Shown piece after piece: positions 53,264-63,892 of a stretch of 64,000 bases of DNA. The number at the start of each line of letters is the position of its first letter. Within the stretch, counting starts at the first letter, position 1. Origin of the DNA: Mesorhizobium zhangyense (GTDB lineage Bacteria > Pseudomonadota > Alphaproteobacteria > Rhizobiales > Rhizobiaceae); assembly GCF_011045115.1 (NCBI RefSeq), contig NZ_JAAKZG010000002.1, forward strand, positions 372,001 to 436,000, given 5' to 3'. The notes under the pieces are model-generated. The model worked only from the letters and a program-made list of their open reading frames with translations. It was not told the origin of the DNA and did not search any database. Position numbers and translations under genes: made by a program.

Positions 53264-54511
53264 TCAAGCGCCCTTCGATGGAGTGGTGGCTGCACCGACG
53301 AGAAACCGCTCGGAAAGCGGCAGGCTGGCGCCGCCCAGCGCGCGGGCGTTGATGCCGACCGTTCCCTCGCGAATATCGGGAACCTGCAAGCCCTCGACAT
53401 TGATGCCGGAAAGCGCCTGCTTCACCGCATCGACCAGACGTTTCCTGACCTCGGTTGGCATCCAGCCGTCGATCACCGCGGCCTCGAAATCGATGACGGC
53501 GGAAGACGAGACGATCGTATAGGCCAATGCGTCGGCGGCACTGGCGATCCATTGATCGAGCTCGGCCCCGATGTCGCCCCAGTCATTGGGCGAGGTCCAC
53601 AGGAAGGAAGCATCGACATCGCGCGCGATCAGCGCCTTCTCCAGAATGGCGATGGATGCGACATTGATGAGCTGGGTGGCACGGCCGCCGGGGTTGGGAA
53701 TGGGCATCGAGCCCAGCGCGCCCGCATTGCCCGTGCGCCCGCCATAGAGCGCGCCATTGAGGACGATGCCCCCCCCGGCAAAGGCTCCGATATAGAAATA
53801 AATGAAGTCGCGAAGGCCGCCGGTGTGCCCGAACACCAGTTCCGCACCGCAGGCCGACGTTGCATCGTTTTGCAGATAGACGGGAAAGCCGCATTGCGCC
53901 TGGATTTCAGAGCGGATGTCGCAGCGCCGCCACTCGTCCATGATCTCGCGCGGCGCGCCGGCGGTGTCGGCCCAGTTCCACAATTCGAAAGGCATGGCGA
54001 TGCCGAGGCCGGCAACACGCCGGTCCTGTCTGGGGTCCAGGCTTGCACGCATCTCGGCTATGCCCGACATCGCGAACTGCACGGTCTCCTGCGGCGCAGG
54101 GTAGCGATAGGAGTTCTGGCGCATTTGCCGGATGTTGCCGAGGAAGTCGATCAGCACCAGCTCGGCGCTGCGCCGCCCGATTTTCAAGCCGAGAAAATAT
54201 GCACCCTCCGGGTTGAGCGCCATTGGAATCGAGGGCTGTCCGATCTTGCCGCGGATGGGTTCCTGCCGCAGCAGCAGGCCGTCTTCTTCCAGTTCGCGCA
54301 TGATCACCGACACGGTCTGCGCGGACAGGCGCGTCATGCGGGCGATGTCGGTCTTGGCGAGGCTGCCATGCTGGCGCACGAGCGAAAGCACCAGCCGCTC
54401 GTTGTGATCGCGCATGCCGCTTTGGTTCGTGCCGCGATGAAAATGGCTCTCGGCCAAAGGGGGCGAATTGCGCCCGGGGTCGCCAGTCTCCACCCATCTT
54501 CCTCCCGTCAT
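53264..54511 (-). CDS. frcR: ROK family transcriptional regulator of the frc locus
   Basis: 415 residues from ATG 54511 (further-upstream TTG 54562 gives 432). N-terminal winged helix (NERLVLSLVRQHGSLAKTDIARMTRLSAQTVSVIMRELEEDGLL) and a C-terminal ROK sugar-sensing domain (GLKIGRRSAELVLIDFLGN, ALNPEGAYFLG, FIYFYIGAFAGGGIVLNGALYGGRTGNAGALGSMP). The zinc-binding CxCGxxGCxE of typical ROK proteins is absent; the place is taken by a glycine-rich loop and PNPGGRATQLI. Divergent from frcB; probably represses frcBCA and relieved by a sugar. Confidence 0.85.
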   Translation of the reverse strand: MTGGRWVETGDPGRNSPPLAESHFHRGTNQSGMRDHNERLVLSLVRQHGSLAKTDIARMTRLSAQTVSVIMRELEEDGLLLRQEPIRGKIGQPSIPMALNPEGAYFLGLKIGRRSAELVLIDFLGNIRQMRQNSYRYPAPQETVQFAMSGIAEMRASLDPRQDRRVAGLGIAMPFELWNWADTAGAPREIMDEWRRCDIRSEIQAQCGFPVYLQNDATSACGAELVFGHTGGLRDFIYFYIGAFAGGGIVLNGALYGGRTGNAGALGSMPIPNPGGRATQLINVASIAILEKALIARDVDASFLWTSPNDWGDIGAELDQWIASAADALAYTIVSSSAVIDFEAAVIDGWMPTEVRKRLVDAVKQALSGINVEGLQVPDIREGTVGINARALGGASLPLSERFLVGAATTPSKGA

Positions 54512-54557
54512 TCCTGATGTCTTTTTGCAGAAACAATGCGCAAGGCAAACACCTTTT

Positions 54558-54591
54558 GTCAATAATAAATAAGAGTGATTTAATTATTGAC
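54558..54591. promoter_or_regulatory. Inverted repeat in the frcR-frcB region, likely FrcR operator
   Basis: GTCAATAAT (54558-54566) and ATTATTGAC (54583-54591) are perfect 9-base arms around a 16-base AT-rich spacer in which AAAT and ATTT extend the symmetry. AT-rich operators of this form are known for ROK regulators such as NagC and Mlc. The right arm overlaps the TTGACA of the frcB promoter. Confidence 0.7.
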
Positions 54592-54616
54592 AGATCGGTT
54601 TGGCTGATGTTTTCTA
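54587..54616 (+). promoter_or_regulatory. Candidate frcB promoter
   Basis: Consensus -35 TTGACA at 54587-54592 and a weak -10 TTTCTA at 54611-54616, spaced 18 bases, about 90 bases before frcB. The overlapping operator would block polymerase. Confidence 0.5.
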
Positions 54617-54706
54617 GCGGCAGATGATCGAGGCGGGACATGGTGCCTCGGCGTCTGTGTGACGATGTCCAAACGGCATTGGTTTGTTCTTACTGGGAGG
54701 AATACC

Positions 54707-55741
54707 GTGACCAAGATCGCATTCTTGAAGTCGACCGTTTTTGGCGCTGCCGCTGCAGCGCTCATGACTTTCGCAGCACCCGCGTCGGCCGCCGATGTAA
54801 GTGCCTGCCTGATCACCAAGACCGACACCAACCCATTCTTCGTCAAGATGAAGGAAGGCGCCACGGCCAAGGCCAAGGAACTGGGCGTCAATCTGAAAAG
54901 CTACGCCGGCAAGATCGACGGCGACTCCGAAAGCCAGGTTGCGGCGATTGAAAGCTGCATCGCCGACGGCGCCAAGGGCATCCTGATCGCAGCGTCCGAT
55001 ACCGCAGGCATCGTTCCGTCGGTCAAGAAGGCGCGTGACGCCGGACTGCTGGTGATTGCGCTCGATACGCCGCTGGACCCGCTCGATGCCGCCGACGCCA
55101 CATTCGCCACGGACAATCTCGAGGCCGGAAAACTGATCGGCGCATGGGCAGCAGCATCGCTTGGCGACAAGGCCAAGGACGCCAAGATCGGCTTCCTCGA
55201 CCTGACGCCTTCACAGCCCTCCGTCGATGTGCTTCGCGACCAGGGTTTCATGATCGGCTTCGGCATCGACCCGAAGGATCCGGCCAAGATCGGCGATGAA
55301 GACGATCCGCGCATAGTCGGCCACGACGTGACGAACGGCAATGAAGAGGGGGGCCGCAAGGCGATGGAAAACCTTCTCCAGAAGGATCCGTCGATCAACG
55401 TGATCCACACGATCAACGAGCCTGCCGCCGTTGGTGCGTATCAGGCGCTCAAGGCTGTCGGCATGGAAGGCAATGTCCTGATCGTCTCGGTCGATGGCGG
55501 CTGCCCCGGCGTGAAATCCGTGGCCGAAGGCGTGATCGGCGCCACATCGCAGCAATATCCCCTGCAGATGGCCGCACTCGGCATCGAGGCGATCGCCAAC
55601 TTCGCCAAGGATGGCACCAAGCCCAAGCCCACAGAGGGCAAGGAGTTCTTCGACACAGGCGTCAATCTGGTGACCGACAAGCCGGCCGAGGGTGTCAAGT
55701 CGATCGACACCAAGGAAGGCACTGCGAAGTGCTGGGGCTGA
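54707..55741 (+). CDS. frcB: Fructose ABC transporter substrate-binding protein
   Basis: 344 residues from GTG 54707, chosen because GGGAGGA is 6 bases upstream and a signal peptide follows ([26 protein letters not shown]). Periplasmic-binding type I fold (Peripla_BP_4): [63 protein letters not shown] and [20 protein letters not shown]. Matches the sugar-binding proteins of rhizobial fructose/ribose-type systems. Substrate specificity is inferred from the frcCA, frcK and frcR context. Confidence 0.92.
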   Translation: MTKIAFLKSTVFGAAAAALMTFAAPASAADVSACLITKTDTNPFFVKMKEGATAKAKELGVNLKSYAGKIDGDSESQVAAIESCIADGAKGILIAASDTAGIVPSVKKARDAGLLVIALDTPLDPLDAADATFATDNLEAGKLIGAWAAASLGDKAKDAKIGFLDLTPSQPSVDVLRDQGFMIGFGIDPKDPAKIGDEDDPRIVGHDVTNGNEEGGRKAMENLLQKDPSINVIHTINEPAAVGAYQALKAVGMEGNVLIVSVDGGCPGVKSVAEGVIGATSQQYPLQMAALGIEAIANFAKDGTKPKPTEGKEFFDTGVNLVTDKPAEGVKSIDTKEGTAKCWG

Positions 55742-55766
55742 TCTCCGTCTGATAACTTTCGCGCCG

Positions 55767-55792
55767 CCGGCCGGGACTTGATCCCCGGTCGG
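55767..55792 (+). terminator. Hairpin between frcB and frcC
   Basis: A 9-bp stem CCGGCCGGG / CCCGGTCGG (one G-T pair), loop ACTTGATC, 26 bases after the frcB stop, followed by TTTCGG. Fits a partial terminator that keeps frcB expression above that of the membrane components. Confidence 0.6.
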
Positions 55793-55902
55793 TTTCGGCG
55801 GACGATGGCTGCGCTTCTCGCGCTTCCGAATGCGGCGTAGACCGACGCGCGCGCCTAGCGACAACTCCTGCGCAGCACGTCATGACGCAGGTGGGAGGAA
55901 AA

Positions 55903-56967
55903 ATGGCTCAAGCCCAGGAATTCGAGAAGGTTCTCTCGGACAGCGACACCAATGTCGCCGCGTTCGAGGACCATGGCGTTTCGGTGCTGAAGCGCATCCA
56001 GCATTTTCTGCATTCGACGCCGGCGGCAGTGCCGCTGATCGTTCTCATCCTGTCCATCGCCATTTTCGGCATCGCGATAGGCGGACGCTTCTTTTCGTCC
56101 TACACGCTCACGCTCATCCTCCAGCAGATCGCGATCGTCGGCATATTGGGTGCGGCGCAGACGCTGGTGATCCTGACTGCCGGCATCGACCTGTCGATCG
56201 GTGTCATCATGGTTTTCTCCGCCGTGGTCATGGGCAATTGCGCGGTGACCTACGGGCTTCCGACACCGATCGCAGTGGCGATCGGCCTCGGCGTAGGGAC
56301 GCTCTGCGGCCTGCTGAACGGCGCGCTCGTCGCCTATATGAAACTGCCGCCATTCATCGTCACGCTCGGCACCTGGAATATCGTGATGGCCACGAATTTC
56401 ATCTATTCGGCCAATCAGACGATCCGCGACGCGGATGTGGCCGCGCAGGCTCCGCTGCTTCACCTTTTTGGCGTGAACTTCAAAGTCGGGACGGCGGTTC
56501 TGACGCTTGGCGTGATCGCGATGGTGGTTCTGGTTCTGGTGCTCTGGTACGTGCTGAACCACACGGCGTGGGGACGGCATGTCTATGCGGTCGGCGATGA
56601 TCCGGAGGCAGCGAAGCTTTCGGGCATCCAGACCAAGAAGGTTCTCATGGCGGTCTATGCGCTGGCAGGCTTGATCGCAGCGTTTGCCGCCTGGGTCTCC
56701 ATCGGCCGCAACGGCTCCATATCGCCCTCGGCCGCCGTGACCGACTACAATCTGCAGGCGATCACCGCGACGGTGATCGGCGGCATCTCCCTGTTCGGCG
56801 GGCGCGGCTCCATTCTCGGCACGTTGTTCGGCGCGATGATCGTCGGCGTTGTGTCCATGGGCCTCAACATGCTCGGCGCGGACCCGCAATGGAAAGTCCT
56901 GCTGACCGGCATGCTGATTATCGGCGCTGTCGGCATCGATCAATGGATCAGGAAGGTATCGGGTTAA
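55903..56967 (+). CDS. frcC: Fructose ABC transporter permease
   Basis: 354 residues with about ten membrane helices, BPD_transp_2 (RbsC) family. The segments IVGILGAAQTLVILTAGIDLSIGVIMVFSAV, KLPPFIVTLGTWNIVMATNFIYS, GDDPEAAKLSGIQTKKVLMAVYALAG and TVIGGISLFGGRGSILGTLFGAMIVG are characteristic. ATG 55903 has GGAGG 7 bases upstream; the frame to 55882 adds 7 residues. frcA follows after 1 base. Confidence 0.94.
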   Translation: MAQAQEFEKVLSDSDTNVAAFEDHGVSVLKRIQHFLHSTPAAVPLIVLILSIAIFGIAIGGRFFSSYTLTLILQQIAIVGILGAAQTLVILTAGIDLSIGVIMVFSAVVMGNCAVTYGLPTPIAVAIGLGVGTLCGLLNGALVAYMKLPPFIVTLGTWNIVMATNFIYSANQTIRDADVAAQAPLLHLFGVNFKVGTAVLTLGVIAMVVLVLVLWYVLNHTAWGRHVYAVGDDPEAAKLSGIQTKKVLMAVYALAGLIAAFAAWVSIGRNGSISPSAAVTDYNLQAITATVIGGISLFGGRGSILGTLFGAMIVGVVSMGLNMLGADPQWKVLLTGMLIIGAVGIDQWIRKVSG

Positions 56968-56968
56968 C

Positions 56969-57751
56969 ATGGCCACTCAACCGCTTCTCACCGCCCGCGG
57001 ACTGGTCAAGCGCTATGGCCGCGTGACCGCGCTCAACCAGGCCGATTTCGACCTCTATCCCGGCGAGATTCTTGCCGTGATCGGCGACAACGGTGCCGGC
57101 AAGTCCTCGCTGATCAAGGCGATATCCGGTGCCGTGAACCCGGACGAAGGCGAGATACGGCTCGAAGGCAAGCAAATCGCCTTCAAGTCGCCGATGGAGG
57201 CGCGCGATGCCGGCATCGAGACCGTCTACCAGAACCTTGCGCTTTCGCCGGCGCTGTCGATCGCCGACAACATGTTTCTGGGCCGAGAGATCCGCAAGCA
57301 GGGTTTCATGGGCCAGTGGCTGCGCATGCTCGACCGGCCGGCGATGGAAAAGCGCGCCCGCGACAAGCTGACGGAACTCGGCTTGATGACGATCCAGAAC
57401 ATCGGCCAGGCGGTGGAAACGCTCTCCGGCGGCCAGCGTCAGGGCGTTGCCGTGGCGCGGGCGGCCGCATTCGGCTCCAAGGTCATCATCCTGGATGAGC
57501 CGACGGCCGCACTTGGCGTCAAGGAATCGCGGCGCGTGCTGGAACTTATCCTCGACGTGAAGCGGCGCGGCATCCCGATCGTGCTCATCTCGCACAACAT
57601 GCCGCATGTGTTCGAGGTGGCAGATCGCATCCACATTCACCGGCTCGGCCGTCGTCTCTGCGTCATAAATCCCAAGGATTATACGATGTCGGACGCGGTG
57701 GCCTTCATGACCGGGGCAAAAGCACCGCCGGAAGAAGCGCTGGCTGCGTAA
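56969..57751 (+). CDS. frcA: Fructose ABC transporter ATP-binding protein
   Basis: 260 residues, a single ATPase domain instead of the doubled RbsA type. Walker A GDNGAGKSSLIKAI, Q-loop TVYQNLALSPALS, signature LSGGQRQGVAVARA, Walker B VIILDEPTAALG and the H-loop SHNMPHVFEVAD. Starts 1 base after frcC, so the permease and ATPase are translated together. Confidence 0.95.
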   Translation: MATQPLLTARGLVKRYGRVTALNQADFDLYPGEILAVIGDNGAGKSSLIKAISGAVNPDEGEIRLEGKQIAFKSPMEARDAGIETVYQNLALSPALSIADNMFLGREIRKQGFMGQWLRMLDRPAMEKRARDKLTELGLMTIQNIGQAVETLSGGQRQGVAVARAAAFGSKVIILDEPTAALGVKESRRVLELILDVKRRGIPIVLISHNMPHVFEVADRIHIHRLGRRLCVINPKDYTMSDAVAFMTGAKAPPEEALAA

Positions 57752-57867
57752 AATCCGCGCGGGGCTTTGAATCGATTGAAAATCCTGACGGATCGACTAG
57801 ATTGATTGCGGGAGGATGCTGGGACCCTGCCGTAAAGACGGGCTACCGATAACGCTCTAGAGGCGAT

Positions 57868-60336
57868 ATGACGCTTGCATCCACATCCGAGCTTCCACGG
57901 CCAATTTTGGAAAATCCGGACCCCAAGGCTCTTGCCGCAGAGATAGTCAAAGCCCTGCGATACAGGGTCGGCAAGGACGGGTCGGTTGCGACGCAATTCG
58001 ACTGGCTCACCGCTTCCATTCTGGTCGTGCGCGATCGCATCATCGATCATTGGGTCAAGGCGACCAAGGAAGCCTATGACGAGGGCGCCAAGCGCGTCTA
58101 TTACCTGTCGCTCGAGTTCCTGATCGGCAGGCTCATGCGTGATGCCTTCACCAATCTCGGCATGATGGAGAGCATGCGCGATGCGCTTGGCTCGCTGGGT
58201 GTCGAACTCGATGTCATCTCGGCGCTGGAGCCTGACGCGGCACTCGGCAATGGCGGTCTTGGCCGGCTTGCCGCCTGCTTCATGGAAAGCATGGCGACGG
58301 TGGACGTTCCGGCGCACGGCTATGGCATCCGCTATGTCAACGGCATGTTCCGTCAGGAAATCCACGACGGCTGGCAGGTCGAGTTGCCCGAAACCTGGCT
58401 CGACCACGGCAATCCCTGGGAATTCGAGCGCCGCGAACGCTCCTTCGAGGTCGGTTTCGGCGGCACAGTCGAATCCATCACCACCAAGGATGGCCGGTTG
58501 GAGCGCCACGTCTGGCGCCCGCAGGAACGTATTCTGGCTGTCGCCTACGACACGCCCGTGGTTGGCTGGCGCGGAAATCGCGTCAATACGCTGAGGCTCT
58601 GGTCGGGCATGCCGGTCGATCCGATCCTGCTCGACACGTTCAACGCCGGCGACCATATCGGCGCACTGCGCGAGAGCAACAAGGCGGATGCGCTGTCGCG
58701 CGTGCTCTATCCCGCAGACTCCAGCCCGGCCGGTCAGGAATTGCGGCTGCGGCAGGAGTATTTCTTCTCGACCGCCTCGCTGCAGGACATCATCCAGCGC
58801 CATCTCAGCCAGTATGGCGAATTGCATTCTCTGCCCGATAAGGCGGCGATCCATCTGAACGACACGCACCCGGCGGTCGCCGTTGCCGAACTGCTGCGGC
58901 TTCTGATGGACGTTCACGGCATCGATTTCGACGCGGCTTGGGACATCACCAAGCGCACTTTCGCCTACACCAACCACACACTGCTGCCCGAGGCACTGGA
59001 AAGCTGGCCGGTGCCGCTGTTCGAGCGCCTGCTGCCGCGCCACATGCAGATCGTCTACGCCATCAACGCACAGATCCTGCTGGAAGCGCGGGCGAAAGCG
59101 GATTTCGACGGCGAGCAGATCAGCCGCATCTCGCTGATCGAGGAGAATGGCGAGCGCCGCGTGCGCATGGGCAATCTGGCTTTCGCCGGTTCGCATTCGA
59201 TCAACGGCGTATCGGCGCTGCATACCGAACTGATGAAGGAAACGGTGTTTGCCGACCTTCACCAGCTTTACCCGGACCGCATCAACAACAAGACCAACGG
59301 CATCACGCCGCGCCGCTGGCTCATCCAGTGCAATCCGGGGCTGACGGGGCTGATACGCGAGGCGATCGGCGACAGGTTCCTCGACGATATCAACGCGCTG
59401 AAGGACCTCGATACGCTGGCCGATGATGCATCGTTCCGCGAAAAATTCGCCGGCGTGAAGCGCGCCAACAAGGAGCGCCTCGCTTCTCTGGTCCTGGAGC
59501 GGCAGGGGATAAAGGTCGATCCCTCGGCCATGTTCGATATCCAGATCAAGCGCATCCATGAATACAAGCGCCAGCTCCTGAATATCATCGAGGCGGTCGC
59601 GCTCTACGATCAGATCCGTTCGCATCCTGAACGGGACTGGATGCCGCGCGTAAAATTCTTCGGTGGCAAGGCTGCGCCCAGCTATCACAACGCCAAGCTG
59701 ATCATCAAACTGGCCAATGACGTCGCCAAGGTCATAAACCGCGATCCGGCGGTGGGCGGGCTGCTGAAGATCGTGTTCGTGCCGAACTACAATGTCAGCA
59801 CGGCCGAGATCATGATGCCGGCAGCCGACCTTTCCGAGCAGATTTCCACTGCCGGCATGGAAGCGTCGGGCACCGGCAATATGAAGTTCGCGCTGAATGG
59901 CGCGCTGACCATCGGTACGCTCGACGGCGCCAATGTCGAGATCAAGGAACAGGTCGGCGACGACAACATCTTCATCTTCGGCCTGACGACCGAAGAGGTC
60001 GCCGAGCGCCGCGCCGAAGGCTACAACCCGCGCGCCGTGATCGAATCCTCGCCGGAACTGTCGCAGGCGCTGGCCGCGATCTCGTCTGGCGTGTTTTCGC
60101 CCGACGATCCGAACCGTTACCGCGAGCTGATGTCCGGCCTTTACGATCACGACTGGTTCATGGTCGCCGCCGATTTCGACGCCTATGCGGCAGCGCAGCG
60201 GCAGGTCGATGCCGTCTGGCGCAACAGCCCGGAATGGCACGCCAAGGCAATCCACAATGTCGCGCGGATGGGCTGGTTCTCGTCCGACCGCACCATTCGC
60301 CAATACGCCAATGAAATCTGGAACGTGCCTGCATGA
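57868..60336 (+). CDS. glgP: Glycogen phosphorylase
   Basis: 822 residues. Conserved pieces: YYLSLEFLIGRLMRDAF, ALGNGGLGRLAACFMESMAT, the glucan site NHTLLPEALESWPVPLFERLLPRH, and the PLP lysine in EASGTGNMKFALNGALTIGTLDGANVEI. Releases glucose 1-phosphate from glycogen. First gene of glgPBCA in the window; the 116-base gap before it follows frcA without a clear terminator. GATTGCGGGAGGATG lies just upstream, but the ATG at 57868 fits the family N-terminus. Confidence 0.96.
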   Translation: MTLASTSELPRPILENPDPKALAAEIVKALRYRVGKDGSVATQFDWLTASILVVRDRIIDHWVKATKEAYDEGAKRVYYLSLEFLIGRLMRDAFTNLGMMESMRDALGSLGVELDVISALEPDAALGNGGLGRLAACFMESMATVDVPAHGYGIRYVNGMFRQEIHDGWQVELPETWLDHGNPWEFERRERSFEVGFGGTVESITTKDGRLERHVWRPQERILAVAYDTPVVGWRGNRVNTLRLWSGMPVDPILLDTFNAGDHIGALRESNKADALSRVLYPADSSPAGQELRLRQEYFFSTASLQDIIQRHLSQYGELHSLPDKAAIHLNDTHPAVAVAELLRLLMDVHGIDFDAAWDITKRTFAYTNHTLLPEALESWPVPLFERLLPRHMQIVYAINAQILLEARAKADFDGEQISRISLIEENGERRVRMGNLAFAGSHSINGVSALHTELMKETVFADLHQLYPDRINNKTNGITPRRWLIQCNPGLTGLIREAIGDRFLDDINALKDLDTLADDASFREKFAGVKRANKERLASLVLERQGIKVDPSAMFDIQIKRIHEYKRQLLNIIEAVALYDQIRSHPERDWMPRVKFFGGKAAPSYHNAKLIIKLANDVAKVINRDPAVGGLLKIVFVPNYNVSTAEIMMPAADLSEQISTAGMEASGTGNMKFALNGALTIGTLDGANVEIKEQVGDDNIFIFGLTTEEVAERRAEGYNPRAVIESSPELSQALAAISSGVFSPDDPNRYRELMSGLYDHDWFMVAADFDAYAAAQRQVDAVWRNSPEWHAKAIHNVARMGWFSSDRTIRQYANEIWNVPA

Positions 60337-60385
60337 TGTGATTGCATGAAGCTGCCGGAAGAGCAGTGGGAGGGAACCTGAGAAC

Positions 60386-62602
60386 ATGAACAAGCCGCGC
60401 GCCAAAGCCGCGACGAATAAGCTGCCCGGTACTGCCTCGGACAGCGATGTCGCGGCGATCGTGGCCGGCACTCATGGAAATCCCTTCGCCGTTCTCGGCA
60501 TACAGGAAGCGGAAAAGGGTTTTGCCGCCCGCTGCTTCGTGCCCCATGCCGAATTCGTCACCGCCTTCACGCTGGCCGGCAAGGAGGTCGGCGAACTGAC
60601 CCGCCGGCACGATGGCGGCTTCTTCGAAGGCAAGCTCTCCATCCGCAAGCGCCAGCCGCTGAAATACCGCGCCCGCAATGCCGGCGGCGAGTGGTGGCTG
60701 ACCGATCCCTACACATTCGGTCCGGTGCTGGGGCCGATGGACGATTATTTCATCGCCGAGGGCTCGCATCTCAGGCTCTTCGACAAGCTCGGCGCGCATC
60801 TTCTGTGGCACGAAGGGGCGTCGGGCGTGCATTTCGCCGTCTGGGCGCCGAACGCCAGGCGCGTCTCGGTTGTCGGCGATTTCAACGAATGGGACGGCCG
60901 CCGCCACGCCATGCGGCTGCGTCAGGACATCGGCATCTGGGAGATTTTCATTCCCGATATCGAGGCCGGGCGTTCCTACAAATTCGAGATCATCGGCCCG
61001 AAGGGCGAAAACCTGCCCCTGAAGGCGGATCCCTTCGCCTTCCGCTCGGAACTGCGCCCGGCGACAGCCTCCGTTACCGCCGCGCCGCTTGCCCATGAAT
61101 GGGGCGACGAGGCGCACAGGAAGCACTGGCGCAATGTCGATCCGCGCCGCGAGCCGATCTCGATCTACGAGGTGCATGCCGGCTCGTGGCAGCGCCGTGA
61201 TGACGGCACGTTCCTGTCTTGGGACGAGCTTGCCGACCGCCTGATCCCCTATGTCGTCGACACCGGCTTTACCCATATCGAATTCATGCCGATCACCGAG
61301 CATCCCTACGATCCGTCATGGGGATACCAGACGACCGGGCTCTACGCGCCGACGGCGCGCTTCGGCGATCCCGAAGGCTTTGCCCGCTTTGTCGATGGCG
61401 CGCATCGTGCCGGCGTTGGCGTCATCCTCGACTGGGTGCCGGCGCATTTTCCGGTCGACGCGCATGGGCTGGCGCATTTCGATGGCACGGCGCTCTACGA
61501 GCACGCCGATCCGCGCAAGGGCTTTCACCCGGACTGGAACACGGCGATCTATAATTTCGGCCGCCGCGAGGTCGTTTCCTACCTGGTCAACAACGCGCTG
61601 TTCTGGGCCGAAAAATACCATCTCGACGGGCTGCGCGTCGATGCAGTCGCTTCGATGCTCTACCTCGACTATTCGCGCAAGGCTGGCGAGTGGATACCCA
61701 ACGAGCGTGGCGGGCGCGAGAATCTGGAGGCCGTCAGCTTCCTTCAGAAAATGAACATCGCGGTCTATGGAACGCATCCCGGCGTCATTACCATTGCCGA
61801 GGAATCGACCTCCTGGCCGAAGGTTTCGCAGCCGGTGCATGAAGGCGGGCTTGGCTTCGGCTTCAAATGGAACATGGGCTTCATGAACGATACGCTGGAG
61901 TATCTTTCCAAGGAGCCGGTCCACCGTAAGCACCACCACGGCGAGATCACCTTCGGGCTGGTCTATGCCTTCAGCGAGAATTTCGTGCTGCCGCTGTCGC
62001 ATGACGAAGTCGTGCACGGCAAGGGCACGCTGCTGACCAAGATGGCTGGCGACGACTGGCAGAAATTCGCGACCCTGCGCGCCTACTACGCCTTCATGTG
62101 GGGCTATCCCGGCAAGAAGCTGTTGTTCATGGGGCAGGAATTCGCCCAGCGCGATGAGTGGAGCGAGGAGCGCCAGCTCGACTGGAACCTGCTCGACCAT
62201 CTTCCGCATCGCCGCGTGCGCCAGCTCATTCGCGACCTCAATTACCTCTATCGTTCACGGCCGGCACTGCATGCGCGCGACTGCGAGCCGGAAGGCTTTT
62301 CCTGGCTGATCGCAGACGACAGCGCCAATTCGGTATTCGCCTGGCTGCGCAGCGCACCCGGCGGCGCCCCGATCGCCGTCATCACCAATTTCACGCCGGT
62401 CGCGCGCGATGATTACCGCGTGCCGCTGCCGACAGCTGGAAAGTGGCGCGAGGTGATGAACACCGACGCATCTGAATATGGCGGTTCGGGCAAGGGCAAT
62501 GGCGGCATGGTCGATGCCGTTGCCAGCAACGACGGCGTGGTTCACGCCACGATGCTTCTGCCGCCGCTTGCGACAGTCATGCTTGAGCTTGTTCTAGACT
62601 AG
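60386..62602 (+). CDS. glgB: 1,4-alpha-glucan branching enzyme
   Basis: 738 residues. N-terminal CBM48 ([18 protein letters not shown]), then a GH13 barrel with [20 protein letters not shown] (nucleophile Asp), [11 protein letters not shown] (acid/base Glu) and [18 protein letters not shown]. An extra N-terminal CBM48-like domain (about 25-115) is present, as in long-form GlgB. Introduces alpha-1,6 branches in glycogen. glgC starts 18 bases later. Confidence 0.96.
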   Translation: MNKPRAKAATNKLPGTASDSDVAAIVAGTHGNPFAVLGIQEAEKGFAARCFVPHAEFVTAFTLAGKEVGELTRRHDGGFFEGKLSIRKRQPLKYRARNAGGEWWLTDPYTFGPVLGPMDDYFIAEGSHLRLFDKLGAHLLWHEGASGVHFAVWAPNARRVSVVGDFNEWDGRRHAMRLRQDIGIWEIFIPDIEAGRSYKFEIIGPKGENLPLKADPFAFRSELRPATASVTAAPLAHEWGDEAHRKHWRNVDPRREPISIYEVHAGSWQRRDDGTFLSWDELADRLIPYVVDTGFTHIEFMPITEHPYDPSWGYQTTGLYAPTARFGDPEGFARFVDGAHRAGVGVILDWVPAHFPVDAHGLAHFDGTALYEHADPRKGFHPDWNTAIYNFGRREVVSYLVNNALFWAEKYHLDGLRVDAVASMLYLDYSRKAGEWIPNERGGRENLEAVSFLQKMNIAVYGTHPGVITIAEESTSWPKVSQPVHEGGLGFGFKWNMGFMNDTLEYLSKEPVHRKHHHGEITFGLVYAFSENFVLPLSHDEVVHGKGTLLTKMAGDDWQKFATLRAYYAFMWGYPGKKLLFMGQEFAQRDEWSEERQLDWNLLDHLPHRRVRQLIRDLNYLYRSRPALHARDCEPEGFSWLIADDSANSVFAWLRSAPGGAPIAVITNFTPVARDDYRVPLPTAGKWREVMNTDASEYGGSGKGNGGMVDAVASNDGVVHATMLLPPLATVMLELVLD

Positions 62603-62620
62603 TGACTTGGGAGGGTTGCC

Positions 62621-63883
62621 ATGGATACGAAAAGACCTCAACCGCTGGCGCGCGATGCCATGGCCTATGTGCTGGCCGGCGGCAGGGGCAGCCGGCTGAA
62701 AGAGCTGACCGACCGAAGGGCAAAGCCCGCGGTCTATTTCGGCGGCAAGACGCGCATCATAGATTTCGCGCTCTCCAATGCGCTGAATTCGGGCATCCGC
62801 CGCATCGGCGTTGCCACGCAATACAAGGCGCATTCGCTGATTAGGCATCTGCAGCGCGGCTGGAACTTCTTTCGGCCGGAGCGAAACGAAAGCTTCGATA
62901 TCCTGCCGGCCAGCCAGCGCGTTTCGGAAACCCAGTGGTATGAGGGGACGGCCGACGCGGTCTACCAGAACATCGATATCATCGAGCCCTACGGGCCGGA
63001 ATATATGGTCATCCTGGCCGGCGACCACATCTACAAGATGGATTACGAGCTGATGCTGCGCCAGCATGTCGACGCCAAGGCCGACGTGACCATTGGCTGC
63101 CTCGAGGTGCCGCGCATGGAGGCGGTCGGCTTCGGCGTCATGCATGTCGACGAGAAGGACAACATCATCTCCTTCATCGAAAAGCCGGCCGACCCGCCTG
63201 GCATTCCCGACAAGCCGGATTTCGCGCTCGCCTCCATGGGCATTTATGTCTTCAAGACGAAGTTCCTGATGGATCAGCTGCGGCGCGATGCAAGCGACCC
63301 AGATTCCAGCCGCGACTTCGGCAAGGACATCATTCCCTATATCGTCCAGCACGGTAAGGCGGTCGCGCACCGCTTCGGCAAATCCTGCGTCCGGTCGTCG
63401 GCCGAAACGGGCGCCTACTGGCGCGATGTCGGAACCATCGATGCCTATTGGGAAGCCAATATCGACCTGACCGACATCACGCCCGAACTCGATCTCTACG
63501 ATCGCGACTGGCCGATCTGGACCTACGCTGAGTTGAAACCACCGGCAAAATTCGTGCATGACGAGGATGGCCGGCGTGGTTCGGCGATATCATCGCTGAT
63601 CTCGGGCGATTGCATCGTATCAGGGGCGACGCTGCGCCGAAGCCTCATTTTTACCGGCGCCCGGATCAGTTCCTATTCCACGCTAGACGATGTGGTGATG
63701 CTGCCCGACTGCAAGGTTGGCAGAAATGCGCATCTGAAGCGGGTCGTGCTGGATCACGGTGTGGAAATTCCCGAAGGGCTCGTCGTTGGCGAGGATCCGG
63801 TGCTTGACGCAAAACGTTTCAGAGTGTCGGAAAAAGGCATTTGCCTGATCACGCAGGACATGATCGACAGGCTCGAAACCTAG
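62621..63883 (+). CDS. glgC: Glucose-1-phosphate adenylyltransferase
   Basis: 420 residues. N-terminal nucleotidyltransferase domain: [72 protein letters not shown]; and a C-terminal left-handed beta-helix ([30 protein letters not shown]). Makes ADP-glucose; the allosteric Arg and Lys region is conserved (fructose 6-phosphate-activated in rhizobia). glgA begins 9 bases after its stop. Confidence 0.97.
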   Translation: MDTKRPQPLARDAMAYVLAGGRGSRLKELTDRRAKPAVYFGGKTRIIDFALSNALNSGIRRIGVATQYKAHSLIRHLQRGWNFFRPERNESFDILPASQRVSETQWYEGTADAVYQNIDIIEPYGPEYMVILAGDHIYKMDYELMLRQHVDAKADVTIGCLEVPRMEAVGFGVMHVDEKDNIISFIEKPADPPGIPDKPDFALASMGIYVFKTKFLMDQLRRDASDPDSSRDFGKDIIPYIVQHGKAVAHRFGKSCVRSSAETGAYWRDVGTIDAYWEANIDLTDITPELDLYDRDWPIWTYAELKPPAKFVHDEDGRRGSAISSLISGDCIVSGATLRRSLIFTGARISSYSTLDDVVMLPDCKVGRNAHLKRVVLDHGVEIPEGLVVGEDPVLDAKRFRVSEKGICLITQDMIDRLET

Positions 63884-63892
63884 GGTATTCGC

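Noticed and set aside
57679-60471. Minus-strand open frame of 930 codons
   Set aside because: Antisense shadow of glgP, with no recognisable domain; glgP is complete on the plus strand.
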